A stretch of 64,000 bases of DNA, from NCBI GenBank assembly GCA_026002875.1, contig BPGE01000001.1, positions 2,852,001 through 2,916,000 on the forward strand, given 5' to 3'. This document shows, one piece after another, positions 16,621 through 26,341 of the stretch. The number at the start of each line of letters is the position of its first letter. Position 1 is the first letter of the stretch. The notes beneath the pieces were generated by a model that was not told the DNA's origin, did no database searches, and worked only from the letters and a program-made list of their open reading frames with translations. The stretch comes from Bryobacteraceae bacterium (lineage in GTDB: Bacteria; Acidobacteriota; Terriglobia; Bryobacterales; Bryobacteraceae). The position numbers and the translations under genes were made by a program.

Positions 16621-16701
16621 GAACGCGCCGCCGCGGCAGGAAAAGGGGAATTGTGTCCCTGTCCCCATTTCCCGGGCGGGTGCGGCGGTAGAATCTGCAT
16701 C

Positions 16702-17538
16702 ATGCCGCCGACGAGACGAGATCTTTTCGCTGCTGCCGCGCTTCTTCCTTCTGCTGCGCCGAGGCCGGGATCGACGCTGTATGTACGCTTCGAGCACCAG
16801 GGGCGCATCCTGTACGGACGCATGGAAGGCAGCCGCGTACAGCCGCTGAGCGGGGAGCTGTTTTCGAATCCTCGCCCCGCAGGACGTGCGCTGCCTCTGG
16901 ATTCGGTCAAGCTCCTTTACCCGTGCACGCCGCCGAAGGTGCTGGCCGTCGGACGGAATTACCGCTCGCATCTGGGTTCCGCGCCTGCCCCGAAGCGGCC
17001 GGAGCTGTTCTACAAGCCGGTGTCCTGCCTCCAGCACCCCGGGGAGCCGATCGTGATTCCTCCCGATGCGAAAAACGTGCACTACGAGGGCGAACTGGTG
17101 ATCGTCATGGGACGGCGGTGCCGGCGCGCCTCGCGCGAGGAAGCGGCGGCGGCGATCTTCGGCTATACGTGCGGCAACGATGTCAGCGAGCGGGACTGGC
17201 AGGGCGGCGCGGACCGGGACATGCAGTGGTGGCGGGCGAAGGGGGCGGACACGTTCGGGCCCCTGGGGCCGGCCATCGCCACCGGGCTCGACCCGGGGGC
17301 CGGGCTGATGCTGGAGACGCGGCTGGATGGGAAGACGGTGCAAAAACAATCCACGGCGGATTTGCTTTTCGACTGCATCGAGTGCGTGCGGTTCGCCTCG
17401 CAGTATGTGACGCTCGAGCCCGGCGACGTGATCTACACGGGAACGCCGGGCGAGACGCGGGCGATGCAGGCGGGCAGCGTCGTGGAGGTGGAGATCGAGG
17501 GCATCGGAACGCTGCGGAATCCGGTGCGGGCGGGCTGA
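16702..17538 (+). CDS. Fumarylacetoacetate hydrolase (FAH)-family protein
   Basis: The product (278 aa) has the FAH fold signatures PPKVLAVGRNYRSHL, ELFYKPVSCL, the metal-binding HYEGELVIVMGR (E-x-E), GYTCGNDVSERDWQ and DTFGPLGPAI, ending with GDVIYTGTPGE. Such enzymes cleave C-C bonds or isomerise/hydrate beta-keto acids in aromatic or sugar-acid catabolism; the substrate is unclear. The N-terminus TRRDLFAAAALL looks like a twin-arginine signal, unusual for this normally cytoplasmic family. It could instead be just an N-terminal extension. It lies alone after the 620-bp element, 65 bp before recO. Confidence 0.85.
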   Translation: MPPTRRDLFAAAALLPSAAPRPGSTLYVRFEHQGRILYGRMEGSRVQPLSGELFSNPRPAGRALPLDSVKLLYPCTPPKVLAVGRNYRSHLGSAPAPKRPELFYKPVSCLQHPGEPIVIPPDAKNVHYEGELVIVMGRRCRRASREEAAAAIFGYTCGNDVSERDWQGGADRDMQWWRAKGADTFGPLGPAIATGLDPGAGLMLETRLDGKTVQKQSTADLLFDCIECVRFASQYVTLEPGDVIYTGTPGETRAMQAGSVVEVEIEGIGTLRNPVRAG

Positions 17539-17602
17539 CATTTCAATCCTGATTTGAGACGTCAGTGTGTGATAACCTGAAGTGGAAAAATGAGCGCCAG
17601 GG

Positions 17603-18256
17603 ATGCCGGCCCGCTCGAGTGAGGCCTACGTTCTCCGCACTTTCCCCTACAAAGAGGGGGACCTGATCGTCAGCTTCTTTACCCGCGATCAGGGCAAGCT
17701 GCGGGGGGCGGCCAAGCGGGCGCGCCGGATGAGAAGTCCCTTCGGGTCGGCACTGGAACGGTTGTCGCGGGTTCGCGTCGCGTATTACCAGCGCGAGAAC
17801 GCCGAACTGGTCCGGATCGACGGGGCCGAGCTGGTGGAAAGCCAGTTCGCTCTCGCCTCTTCATATGAAGCGGGCGTGGCGCTGGATTACATCGCGGAGG
17901 TATCCGAGCAGTTGCTGCCGCCGGCCGAGCCGAACGAACGGTTCTACCGCCTGTTGAACGCGGTTCTGGCCGATTTCCGGGCCGCCCGTGAAGACCGCCG
18001 GACAGCCGCGCTGTGGCGGGCCGTCACCTATTTCACTTTCTGGGCGGTGCGGCTGTCGGGATTTCTGCCGGAACTGAAGACCGGCGATGCGGACCGGCAA
18101 CTGGCGCGGGCGATGGCGGTGACGCCGGTGGAAGCCCTGGGCGATCTGGAGTGGACTCGCGCGACCGGACTGGAGCTCCGGCGCATGCTGCAGAGAGAAA
18201 TCGAGTCCCACATCGAGCGCAGGCTCGCGACCGTTCCCCTGTTGGAGGCGCTGTAA
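17603..18256 (+). CDS. recO: DNA repair protein RecO
   Basis: The product (217 aa) begins with the OB-fold signature [36 protein letters not shown], followed by [19 protein letters not shown] and the helical C-terminal part. RecO loads RecA onto SSB-coated DNA with RecR. The protein has no cysteine at all, so the zinc-binding Cys cluster of many RecO proteins is absent. The ATG at 17603 has only a weak CCAGGG upstream. The glyQ gene starts 7 bp after the stop, so the genes probably share a transcript. Confidence 0.9.
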   Translation: MPARSSEAYVLRTFPYKEGDLIVSFFTRDQGKLRGAAKRARRMRSPFGSALERLSRVRVAYYQRENAELVRIDGAELVESQFALASSYEAGVALDYIAEVSEQLLPPAEPNERFYRLLNAVLADFRAAREDRRTAALWRAVTYFTFWAVRLSGFLPELKTGDADRQLARAMAVTPVEALGDLEWTRATGLELRRMLQREIESHIERRLATVPLLEAL

Positions 18257-18263
18257 CGACGGC

Positions 18264-19190
18264 ATGGATTCTTACCAGGAAACGATTTTCAGGCTGAAGC
18301 GGTTCTGGGCGAAGCACGGCTGTGTGATCCAGGAGCCGTATGACGTGGAAGTCGGCGCCGGGACCATGTGCCCGGAGACCTTCCTTCGCGTGCTGGGGCC
18401 GAAGCCGTACAACGTGGCCTATGTGCAGCCATCGCGGCGCCCGGCCGACGGCCGCTACGGGGAGAACCCGAACCGCCTGTACAAGCACTCGCAGCTGCAG
18501 GTGATCCTGAAGCCGGCCCCGGCCAACGTCATGGACCTGTATCTGGAGTCGCTCGAAGCGATCGGCATCCGGCTGGACCAGCACGACCTCAAGTTTGAAG
18601 AGGACAACTGGGAATCGCCGACGCTGGGCGCGTGGGGCATCGGGTGGCAGGTGATGCTGGACGGGCTGGAGATCACGCAGTTCACCTACTTCCAGCAGTG
18701 CGGCGGCGTGGATCTGGATCTCGTGCCCGCGGAGCTGACCTACGGACTGGAGCGGCTGGTCGCGTTCCTGCAGGACCGCAGGTCGGTGTTCGACATCGAA
18801 TGGGTGGAAGGGGTGAGCTACCGCGACGTGCGGTTCCTCGAAGAGCAGCAGTTCTCGGTCTACAACTTCGAAAAAGCCGACGTGCAGATGCTGTGGCAGC
18901 TGTTCGGACTGCACGAGGCCGAGGCGCAGCGGCTGATCGACGAATACAGGGGCCTGGACGCGGAGAGGGATTTCCGCGAAAAGAGCCGTTTCCCGCTGCT
19001 GGCAGCCTATGACCATGTGCTGAACTGCTCGCACACGTTCAACCTGCTGGACTCGCGCGGAGCGATCAGCGTAACCGAACGGGTGGCGGTGATCGGGCGC
19101 GTGCGGAAGCTGGCGGTGGGAGTGGCCGGCTGCTGGATTGACCAGCAGCGGCTGCTGGACGGCGCGGCGGCGCAGGAGGTGCAGGCATGA
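18264..19190 (+). CDS. glyQ: Glycyl-tRNA synthetase alpha subunit
   Basis: This 308-aa protein is the usual size of the bacterial alpha2beta2-type alpha subunit and carries the class II catalytic core: [59 protein letters not shown] and [11 protein letters not shown]. It binds glycine and ATP and forms glycyl-adenylate. Its stop overlaps the glyS ATG by 4 nt, giving coupled synthesis of the two subunits. Confidence 0.98.
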   Translation: MDSYQETIFRLKRFWAKHGCVIQEPYDVEVGAGTMCPETFLRVLGPKPYNVAYVQPSRRPADGRYGENPNRLYKHSQLQVILKPAPANVMDLYLESLEAIGIRLDQHDLKFEEDNWESPTLGAWGIGWQVMLDGLEITQFTYFQQCGGVDLDLVPAELTYGLERLVAFLQDRRSVFDIEWVEGVSYRDVRFLEEQQFSVYNFEKADVQMLWQLFGLHEAEAQRLIDEYRGLDAERDFREKSRFPLLAAYDHVLNCSHTFNLLDSRGAISVTERVAVIGRVRKLAVGVAGCWIDQQRLLDGAAAQEVQA

Positions 19191-21259
19191 CGGAGCGTCT
19201 GCCCCTTCTGTTCGAAATCGGCGTGGAGGAGATCCCGCACTGGATGATCGCGCCGGCGCTGGGAGAGATGGAGAAACTGTTCCGGTCGCTGTGCGCGGAG
19301 AACCGGATCGAAACCGGACCGTTACGGCTGGACGCCACGCCCCGGCGGCTGGTTCTGCGGGCCGAAGGGCTGCCCGCGCGGCAGGACGACCGGGAAGAGC
19401 TGGTGATGGGGCCGCCGAAGGCCGCCGGCGAGGGAGCGGCGCAGGGATTCGCGCGGAAAAACGGCGTGACTCTGGCGGAATTGCGGGTGGAAACGACGCC
19501 AAAAGGCGAATATTTCGCCCTTTTGAAAAAAATGGAAGGCCGCCCGGTGATCGGCATTCTGGCCGAAATTCTGCCGGAACTGATCCGGAGAATTCCGTGG
19601 CCCAAGACGATGTACTGGACCGGCAAAGGCGGCCCGCTGTTTATCCGGCCGATGCGCTGGATTGCGGCGCTGTTCGGCGACCAGGTCGTGGAGTTCGAGT
19701 ATGCCGGCGTGCGTTCGGGCGCGCTGAGCTGCGGCCACCGGCGGCTGGGCGCAAAGGAGATCGTGTTCGATCACGCCACGTACGAGGAACGGCTTGAGAA
19801 GAACGGCGTCATCCTGAGCGCGGAGAAGCGGCGGCATCGGATCGAGGCGGGCGTGAAGAAGCTGCTGCGCGGCACGGGTCTCGAGTGGGTGCGGGACGAA
19901 GCGCTGCTCGGCGACATCGTCTACCTGACCGAGTATCCGACGCCGGTCCTGGGGCGCTTCGACGAGCGGTTTCTGGAGCTGCCGCGCGAGGTGCTGACCA
20001 CGGTGATGCGGCATCACCAGCGCTACTTCACGGTGCAGGACGGCGAGGGCAGGCTGGCGCCGCGGTTCATCGCCGTGATGAACATGAAGGCGGACCGCAA
20101 GGGCTACGTGGTGAAGGGAAACGAGCGGGTGCTCGAGGCTCGGTTCACGGATGCGCGCTTCTTCTGGGAGGTCGACCGGCAGCGGACGCTGGCCAGCCGC
20201 ATGGACGGGCTGGCGCAGGTGACGTTCCAGGCGAAGCTCGGCTCGTACCGGGACAAGACGCTCGGCATCGTGCTGACGGCGCGGAGGCTGGCCGGATGGC
20301 TCGGGCTGGACCTGGAGCTGGCCGAGCGGGCGGCGCGGCTGTGCAAGGTCGATCTGATGACCGAAATGGTCAAAGAGTTCCCCGAGCTGCAGGGCGTGAT
20401 GGGCGGGCTCTATGCGCGCGCCGACGGAGAGCCGGAAGAGGTGGCGCAGGCCATCTACGACCACTATCTGCCGCAGAGCATGGAAGATCCGATTCCGCGC
20501 ACCGTGTACGGACGGATCCTGTCGCTGGCCGACAAGCTGGACACGCTGGAAGGCTGCTTCGGCATCGGGCTGATCCCGAGCGGCTCGAAAGATCCGTTCG
20601 GGCTGCGGCGGGCGGCGCAGGGCGTGGTGAAAGTGCTGGTGGAGGGGCGTCTGCACGTGGATCTGAAGCGCGCGGTGGAAGAAGGCATGGCGGCGACCGC
20701 GCGGCTGTTTCCCGAATGCGGTCCCGCGCAGACGCAGGCGCTGTGGGAGTTCCTGCTGGATCGCATCCGCTACTACTTCCGCGAGGTGCGGGGTTTCGCC
20801 TACGACGAGGTGAATGCCGCGCTGGCCGGCGACTGGAAGACGCTGCCGGATCTGGAGGCGCGTCTGTACGCGCTGAAGCTGGTGCGGCAGACGGAGAACT
20901 TCGAGCCGCTGGCGGCCAGTTTCAAGCGGATCCGCAACATCCTGAGGCAGGCGGCGTGGGAGCGCGGCGATGTCCGGCCGGAGCGGCTGGAGGCGGCGGA
21001 AGAGAAGACCCTGTATGAGGAGGCGCAGCGGGTGCTGGGCGAAGTGGAGAAGCTGCGCGCCTCCGGGGATTACATCCGGATCCTGCAGGCGGTGGCCACG
21101 CTGCGGCCCGCCGTGGATGCGTTTTTCGACAAGGTGCTGGTGAACGCGCCTGATGAAGGGGTGCGCGCCAACCGGCTGGCCCTGCTGGGCCGGCTGCTGA
21201 ACGAGGTTTCTTCGATCGCCGATTTCTCGGAGATCGTGACGACGACAACGACCGAATGA
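19187..21259 (+). CDS. glyS: Glycyl-tRNA synthetase beta subunit
   Basis: The 690-aa product starts with [19 protein letters not shown] and contains the beta-subunit signature [15 protein letters not shown]-like region, [15 protein letters not shown], a HD-like region with [17 protein letters not shown] and a C-terminal anticodon-binding part ([19 protein letters not shown]). It recognises tRNA-Gly and is needed for aminoacylation. ATGA overlap with glyQ shows translational coupling. Length matches the family. Confidence 0.98.
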   Translation: MTERLPLLFEIGVEEIPHWMIAPALGEMEKLFRSLCAENRIETGPLRLDATPRRLVLRAEGLPARQDDREELVMGPPKAAGEGAAQGFARKNGVTLAELRVETTPKGEYFALLKKMEGRPVIGILAEILPELIRRIPWPKTMYWTGKGGPLFIRPMRWIAALFGDQVVEFEYAGVRSGALSCGHRRLGAKEIVFDHATYEERLEKNGVILSAEKRRHRIEAGVKKLLRGTGLEWVRDEALLGDIVYLTEYPTPVLGRFDERFLELPREVLTTVMRHHQRYFTVQDGEGRLAPRFIAVMNMKADRKGYVVKGNERVLEARFTDARFFWEVDRQRTLASRMDGLAQVTFQAKLGSYRDKTLGIVLTARRLAGWLGLDLELAERAARLCKVDLMTEMVKEFPELQGVMGGLYARADGEPEEVAQAIYDHYLPQSMEDPIPRTVYGRILSLADKLDTLEGCFGIGLIPSGSKDPFGLRRAAQGVVKVLVEGRLHVDLKRAVEEGMAATARLFPECGPAQTQALWEFLLDRIRYYFREVRGFAYDEVNAALAGDWKTLPDLEARLYALKLVRQTENFEPLAASFKRIRNILRQAAWERGDVRPERLEAAEEKTLYEEAQRVLGEVEKLRASGDYIRILQAVATLRPAVDAFFDKVLVNAPDEGVRANRLALLGRLLNEVSSIADFSEIVTTTTTE

Positions 21260-21308
21260 AGTTCAGGAACTCATCACAGAAGCTGATCCACCAGGAGAAC
21301 CAAGCGCT

Positions 21309-24062
21309 ATGAAAAAATACGTCTATTTCTTCGGCGGGGACCTGACCGAAGGCAATGGCAAGATGCGCGACGAGCTCGGCGGCAAGGGCGCAGGCCTCGC
21401 CGAGATGTGCCGCGCGGGCGTGCCCGTGCCAGGCGGGTTCACGATCACGACCGAGGTGTGCAACATCTTCTTCGACAACGACAAGAAGGTGCCTCCCGAG
21501 GTTGACGAGCAGATCTGGCAGGCGCTGGAGAAGCTCGAGAAATACATGGGCAAGAAGCTGGGCGACCCGGCGGACCCGCTGCTGGTGAGCGTGCGGTCGG
21601 GCGCGAAGTTCTCGATGCCCGGCATGATGAACACGATCCTGAACCTCGGCCTCAACGACCAGAGCGTCGAGGGGCTGGCGGCCAAGACCGGCAATCCGCG
21701 GTTCGCCTACGACTGCTACCGCCGCTTCATCCAGATGTTCGGCGAAGTCGCTTTCGGTGTCGAAATGGAGCACTTCGACCATGTCTGGGACGAGGCGAAG
21801 AGGAAGAAGGGCGTGAAGCTGGACACCGAGCTGGACGCCAACGATCTGAAGAAAATCGTCGCCGAATTCAAGAAGATTTTCCGGAAATACGCCAAGCGCG
21901 ATTTCCCGCAGGACCCGAAAGAGCAGCTCATGCTGGCGCGCAACGCCGTGTTCATGAGCTGGTGGTCGCCGAAGGCGTCCTACTACCGGAAGATGGAGAA
22001 GATCAGCGACCGGCTGGGGACGGCCTGCAACATCCAGGCGATGGTGTTCGGCAACATGGGCGACACCTCGTGCACGGGCGTGGGCTTCACGCGCGACCCC
22101 GGAACGGGCGAGAAGGTCTTCTACGGCGAGTTCCTCGTCAACGCGCAGGGCGAGGACGTCGTGGCCGGCATCCGCACCCCGCAGCCGATCAGCGAACTGA
22201 AGGCCTGGAACCCCGCCGTCTACGACCAGCTGCTTGAGATCACGAGCATGCTGGAGCGGCACTACAAGGACATGCAGGACTTCGAGTTCACCGTCCAGGA
22301 AGGCAAGCTGTGGATGCTGCAGACGCGCAACGGCAAGCGCACGGGCCCGGCGGCGGTGAAGATCGCGGTGGACATGGTCGAGGAAGGGCTGATCGACGAG
22401 AAGACCGCCGTGATGCGCGTGGCGCCGGCGCAGCTCGACCAGCTGCTGCATCCGGTCTTCGACCCGGCGTCGCTGAAGAAGCTGACCAAGCTGGCGCAGG
22501 GCATCGACGCATCGCCGGGCGCGGCGGTCGGCCGGCTCGCGTTTACGTCCGATGACGCGGTCACGATGTCGCAGAAGGGCCCGGTGATCCTGATCCGGAA
22601 AGAGACGACCCCGGACGACATCCACGGCATGGACGCGGCCAAGGGCATCCTGACCGCGGTGGGCGGCAAGAGCTCGCACGCAGCCGTGGTGGCGCGCGGC
22701 ATGGGCGTGCCCTGCGTGGTGGGCTGCGGCGCCATCCATATCAACGAGCGGGCCAAGAGCGCCGTTGTGGATGTGAACGGCAAGAAGGTGACCATCAAGG
22801 AAGGCGACTGGGTCTCCATCGACGGCACTACGGGCGCTGTTTACCAGGGCCAGGCGATGACCAAGGAGCCGGATCCGCACTCGCCGGTGTTCGCGAAGTT
22901 CATGGCGATGGCGGACAAGTTCCGCGGCAAGTTCGGCGTGCGGGCCAATGCCGACATTCCGCGCGATGCGAAGGCGGCGCGCGAATTCGGCGCCGAGGGC
23001 ATCGGGCTGTGCCGCACCGAGCATATGTTCTTCGCCGAGGACCGGCTGCCGCACGTGCAGGCCATGATCCTCGCCGATAACGAGAAAGACCGCCGCAAGG
23101 CTCTGGCCAGGCTGCTGCCGATGCAGCGGAAGGACTTCGCCGGACTGTTCGAGGTGATGGACGGCTATCCGGTGGTGATCCGCACGCTCGACCCGCCGCT
23201 GCACGAGTTCGTGCCGAAGCGCGAGGAGCTGATGGTCGACATCGCCAAGCTTCCGACTGCGGACGCCAAGACGAAGCGCGAGATGCTGGCGCGGTACAAG
23301 AACTTCGTGAAGGACGTCAAGAGCCTGAAGACGGAGCTGCCGAAGCTGCTGCACCGGGTGGAACAGCTGCATGAGTTCAACCCGATGCTCGGTCACCGCG
23401 GCTGCCGCCTGGGCATCACCTATCCGGAGATCACCGAGATGCAGGCGCGGGCGATCTTCGAGGCCGTGGTGCAGGTGGCGAAGAAGGGCAAGAAGGTCAT
23501 CCCCGAGGTCATGATCCCGCTGATCGGCAGCGTGGAAGAGCTGCAGCATCAGAAAGAGATCGTGAAGCGGGTGGCCGAAGAGGTGCTCGAGAAAGCCGGC
23601 ATGAAGAACCAGAAATACCTCATCGGCACGATGATCGAGATCCCGCGTGCCGCTCTCACCGCCGACAGGGTGGCGCAGGAAGCCGAATTCTTCAGCTTCG
23701 GCACCAACGACCTGACGCAGACCACGCTCGGCCTGTCCCGCGACGACTACACGAAGTTCTCGAAGGACTACGAAGAGAAGAAGATCTTCAAGGCCGATCC
23801 GTTTGCGGTCATCGACCGCGAGGGCGTCGGCAAGCTGATCCAGATGGCCGTCGAGCAGGGCCGCAAGACCCGTCCCGACCTCGAGGTCGGCATCTGCGGC
23901 GAGCACGGCGGCGAGCCGAGCTCGGTGGAGTTCTGCTACAACATCGGCATGGATTACGTCTCCTGCTCGCCCTACCGCGTCCCGATCGCGCGGCTGGCGG
24001 CAGCGCAGGCGGCGATCGCGAAGGAATCGGGCCTGGCGGGCGAAACCAGCCGCACGGCCTGA
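21309..24062 (+). CDS. ppdK: Pyruvate, phosphate dikinase
   Basis: The product (917 aa) interconverts ATP, phosphate and pyruvate with AMP, PPi and phosphoenolpyruvate. The N-terminal ATP-grasp part starts MKKYVYFFGGDL and has GGKGAGLAEM. The swivelling domain contains the phospho-acceptor His457 in GGKSSHAAVVARGMGVPC. The C-terminal PEP/pyruvate barrel has FGTNDLTQTTLGLSRDD and the catalytic Cys in GICGEHGGEPSSVEFC. AGGAG is about 11 nt before the ATG. It is 49 bp after glyS and probably ends the recO-glyQ-glyS-ppdK transcript at the strong terminator that follows. It may support gluconeogenesis or a PPi-linked glycolysis. Confidence 0.97.
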   Translation: MKKYVYFFGGDLTEGNGKMRDELGGKGAGLAEMCRAGVPVPGGFTITTEVCNIFFDNDKKVPPEVDEQIWQALEKLEKYMGKKLGDPADPLLVSVRSGAKFSMPGMMNTILNLGLNDQSVEGLAAKTGNPRFAYDCYRRFIQMFGEVAFGVEMEHFDHVWDEAKRKKGVKLDTELDANDLKKIVAEFKKIFRKYAKRDFPQDPKEQLMLARNAVFMSWWSPKASYYRKMEKISDRLGTACNIQAMVFGNMGDTSCTGVGFTRDPGTGEKVFYGEFLVNAQGEDVVAGIRTPQPISELKAWNPAVYDQLLEITSMLERHYKDMQDFEFTVQEGKLWMLQTRNGKRTGPAAVKIAVDMVEEGLIDEKTAVMRVAPAQLDQLLHPVFDPASLKKLTKLAQGIDASPGAAVGRLAFTSDDAVTMSQKGPVILIRKETTPDDIHGMDAAKGILTAVGGKSSHAAVVARGMGVPCVVGCGAIHINERAKSAVVDVNGKKVTIKEGDWVSIDGTTGAVYQGQAMTKEPDPHSPVFAKFMAMADKFRGKFGVRANADIPRDAKAAREFGAEGIGLCRTEHMFFAEDRLPHVQAMILADNEKDRRKALARLLPMQRKDFAGLFEVMDGYPVVIRTLDPPLHEFVPKREELMVDIAKLPTADAKTKREMLARYKNFVKDVKSLKTELPKLLHRVEQLHEFNPMLGHRGCRLGITYPEITEMQARAIFEAVVQVAKKGKKVIPEVMIPLIGSVEELQHQKEIVKRVAEEVLEKAGMKNQKYLIGTMIEIPRAALTADRVAQEAEFFSFGTNDLTQTTLGLSRDDYTKFSKDYEEKKIFKADPFAVIDREGVGKLIQMAVEQGRKTRPDLEVGICGEHGGEPSSVEFCYNIGMDYVSCSPYRVPIARLAAAQAAIAKESGLAGETSRTA

Positions 24063-24087
24063 CGCCTGCGTTCCCGGTTGTCACAAA

Positions 24088-24123
24088 GGCTGCGGCTCCC
24101 CGGCGGGGGCCGCGGCCTTTTTT
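24088..24123 (+). terminator. Rho-independent terminator after ppdK
   Basis: GGCTGCGGCTCCC (24088-24100) pairs along 13 bp with GGGGGCCGCGGCC (24105-24117), allowing two G-U pairs, across a CGGC loop. It is followed directly by a run of six T. Confidence 0.9.
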
Positions 24124-24597
24124 CGCGCGCCGGCGCACAGTCCCCCCAGCGGAGGAAGCGTCCGCCTTGTTCCGGCAGGGATTGCGGCAGGCGGAGGCTC
24201 CTTGCCGGACGGCCTGTTGGCCAGGATGCTGCGGGTAACGGGGCAGGGGCCGATCCCCGCCCTCCATGTCACGAACTTCGTCGGCACCGTTCCGGCATGA
24301 GTAGCCAGGCGTGGATTCGCGGAGCGTGCGCCGGCCGATTCCCGGACCGGGGAGCGATCTGCAGGAGAGCGCTTTCCGGACGGCTGAAGCCAGCCATGGG
24401 GACGGGCTGGTCGAGAGGTGGAACCGGCTTGGGGCGGCTGCCGGCCGCTCGATGAGGGGCTTGCGGGCGCAGGGCGAATGGCGCCGAGGCCACGGCTGGA
24501 ACGGGATGGAACGGCTGACGCGCGGTCTGGAGCTGGCCGCGGCGGCGCCAAATGTCCTTTCTGCGGGATCATCATGGGAATCGGAAGGATCAGCGCG
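24124..24597. other. 474-bp stretch with no recognisable gene
   Basis: Between the ppdK terminator and the next gene I see no coding sequence with a ribosome site or a known motif. Frames present here change content abruptly and read as GC shadows. The promoter of the membrane protein gene presumably lies at the right end. Confidence 0.5.
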
Positions 24598-25149
24598 ATG
24601 CAGTTGCCAGAGATGGGGCGAACGGTCTTGCGCGTCGCGACTGGAGCGCTGGCAGCCCTGATGGTGCCGCTGGCGGCCTCGCAGGTGGTGGAGGGGTGGA
24701 ACTGGCCTCCGGAAGCATTCCTGCGGGTGTATGTGCTGTTCTTCCTGACGGGAATGGTGTTTGCCCTGGTGTCGAGGCGGATGGGCGTCTGGCATTACAA
24801 GGCGGGCGTCGGGGTGGCGCTCGCGGCGGGGTTCGCCCTGGGATGGTCCAACATGGTGCACGTCGCCGGTACTGGAAACCTGGCGAACCTCTGGTACTAC
24901 AGCGTGCTTGCCGTGGGCGCTGGCGGGGCGTTGCTGTCGCGCCTGAAGGCTCGGGGTCTGTCCAGGACGCTGTTCGTGATGGCTGCCCTGCTGGCGCTGA
25001 TTTCCGTGCTCGTTCCTTCCGGTGCCCCGCCCGATATGGCGCGGAGGATGGCCATCGGGCATGGCGTCAATGCGGGGCTCTTCATTGCGGCAGGCTTCCT
25101 GTTCCGCCGCGCAGCATTGGCGGAGCCGAAGCAGGGCCTGAGCCGGTGA
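24598..25149 (+). CDS. Conserved membrane protein of unknown function (about five helices)
   Basis: The ATG at 24598 has GGAAGGA eight bases upstream; an in-frame ATG at 24574 is less well placed. The 183-aa product has hydrophobic helices at about residues 8-28, 38-58 (VYVLFFLTGMVFALVSRRMG), 66-84 (GVGVALAAGFALGWSNM), 97-115, 122-140 and 155-172. The pattern GMVFALVSRRMGVWHYKAGVGVALAAGF followed by NLANLWYYSVLAVGAGGAL resembles small membrane proteins seen in many soil bacteria with no known function. It stands alone between the ppdK terminator and the repeat array. Confidence 0.75.
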   Translation: MQLPEMGRTVLRVATGALAALMVPLAASQVVEGWNWPPEAFLRVYVLFFLTGMVFALVSRRMGVWHYKAGVGVALAAGFALGWSNMVHVAGTGNLANLWYYSVLAVGAGGALLSRLKARGLSRTLFVMAALLALISVLVPSGAPPDMARRMAIGHGVNAGLFIAAGFLFRRAALAEPKQGLSR

Positions 25150-25154
25150 AACGG

Positions 25155-26240
25155 CTGTCCTGCCCTGGCGGATGCCGCTTCCTCGAAAACCACCCGCTCA
25201 GCGAAGACCGGGCTGGAGACCGCTCGCTCCAGCAGCCTGTGGCCGCTTCGCAAGCGGCTCAAAACCCGCTGTAAACCCGCCGAGATCTTCATTCGTGCTG
25301 ACGTCCCGGCGGGTCATGGGAGCTTCCTCGAAAATCGCCAGCCAAAGTTGAGCCCAGGAATCAGCTTTCGCCATTTCTGCAGGAACATCGCAGACGAACA
25401 GATCGCCGAAAAACCGGTTGCACCCTGACAAGGCGCCACTCAGACATTGATGATTTGCATTCCATGCTGCGCAAACAGGCTTTCTTCACCGGGCCGCGAG
25501 GCGCCCCCCTCGGCGATTTCCATGGATTCTGATGTCTCGCGGGATCATGCAGACTGCCTTAACCATGACGGCCAACATTTTGAACAAAAGCTCTTTGTCT
25601 GTTTCAGCCACAAATCGGAATACAAGGCGCCTCTTCGCTCCTTTTCACTCTGACGTCCCGCGGGGCATCGGAGCTCTGTCGCAGATTGTCCGCCGGGCTT
25701 TGAACCCTGCACATGACCCTTCCCCCGAAAATCGCCCGCCCGAATATGGAAAACCAGCTTCACTGGCTGTTTCGGCGAAAAGCCGCAAGACGGCGCACTG
25801 CGGCCGGTGATGTTGATTGACACTGATGTCCCCCAGGGTCCTGGCGGCTCCCCCGCCGATCATCCGCCCACATTGAGAAAACAGGCCTCTTTTTCTATCG
25901 AAATCAAAAAACTTGGCACCGAGGCGATTCGACCGCAATTTCCATTGATGCTGGCGTCCCGGAGGGACATGGCGGTTCGCTTTCGGGCGCTTCAGGCACT
26001 TCATTCGCGGCACGAAACCCGCCGCCCGGTGCCGCGATTTCCATCTGTTCTGGCGTCCCGCCGGATTGTGGAAGTTCTCTCGGAAATCGCCCGTCAGGAG
26101 ATCGGAAGGACGCCCCTCTTGCCGTTTGTATGAAAAACCGAAACACCGGGCACGACCCCGGGCGTTTTTCATCGATGCTGATGTCCCGGAGAGTCATGGG
26201 CCTCCCTGCGGATGCTGCATGGATGAGGCCGTCTGTGCGG
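25155..26240 (-). repeat. Tandem array of degenerate ~100-130-bp repeat units (left block, about eight or nine units)
   Basis: Read on the minus strand each unit holds GGCGATTTYCGAGGGAGC, a CCATGACC-type start, then CGGGACATCAGCATYGATG and AAAAT, followed by 50-80 variable bases rich in CGGTTTTTC-like blocks. ATG (or equivalent) positions: 25317 (MTRRDVSTNE), 25548 (MIPRDIRIHG), 25668, 25842 (AGG instead of ATG; then TLGDISVNQ), 25970 (MSLRDASING), about 26068 (ATG lost) and 26197 (MTLRDISIDE). Partial units lie at about 25155-25200 and about 25448. Spacing is mostly 98-130 bp. The repeats are too diverged and irregular to be CRISPR. There is no other gene in this 1.2-kb stretch. Confidence 0.7.
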
Positions 26241-26242
26241 TC
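26206..26242 (+). repeat. 37-bp direct repeat, copy 1
   Basis: CTGCGGATGCTGCATGGATG and following bases recur at 26283-26319 with a single mismatch. The copies are 77 bp apart, at the junction between the repeat array and flgJ. Confidence 0.85.
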
Positions 26243-26282
26243 TGCCGGAGCGGCCGCCTGAGCCTGAACCGGCTCCGGAGAA

Positions 26283-26319
26283 CTGCGGATGCTGCATGGA
26301 TGAGGCCGTCTGCGCGGTC
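26283..26319 (+). repeat. 37-bp direct repeat, copy 2
   Basis: Second copy of the 26206-26242 sequence (36 of 37 bases identical), ending 22 bp before the flgJ stop. Confidence 0.85.
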
Positions 26320-26341
26320 CTGAGGCCGTTTCCGTCTCCGC

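Larger units (their letters stand above)
16047..16666. mobile_element. Putative 620-bp non-autonomous element (MITE/REP-like) bounded by 26-bp inverted repeats
   Basis: The left end (16047-16072) and right end (16641-16666) are inverted copies matching at 23 of 26 bases, with the shared block CAATTCCCCTTTT. No coding sequence is visible inside. The interior holds two units of the dispersed repeat and two copies of a perfect hairpin. No target-site duplication was evident. From memory, termini of the form GGGGACAG...AATTCCCC occur around REP-associated transposase elements, but that link is untested here. The left end starts 3 bp after the activator's stop codon; the right end is 36 bp before the next gene. 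Confidence 0.5.

Noticed and set aside
20922-23906. 994-codon minus-strand frame opposite glyS/ppdK
   Set aside because: It mirrors the ppdK coding frame, with Leu/His-rich repeats and no motif, so it is a shadow of high GC.
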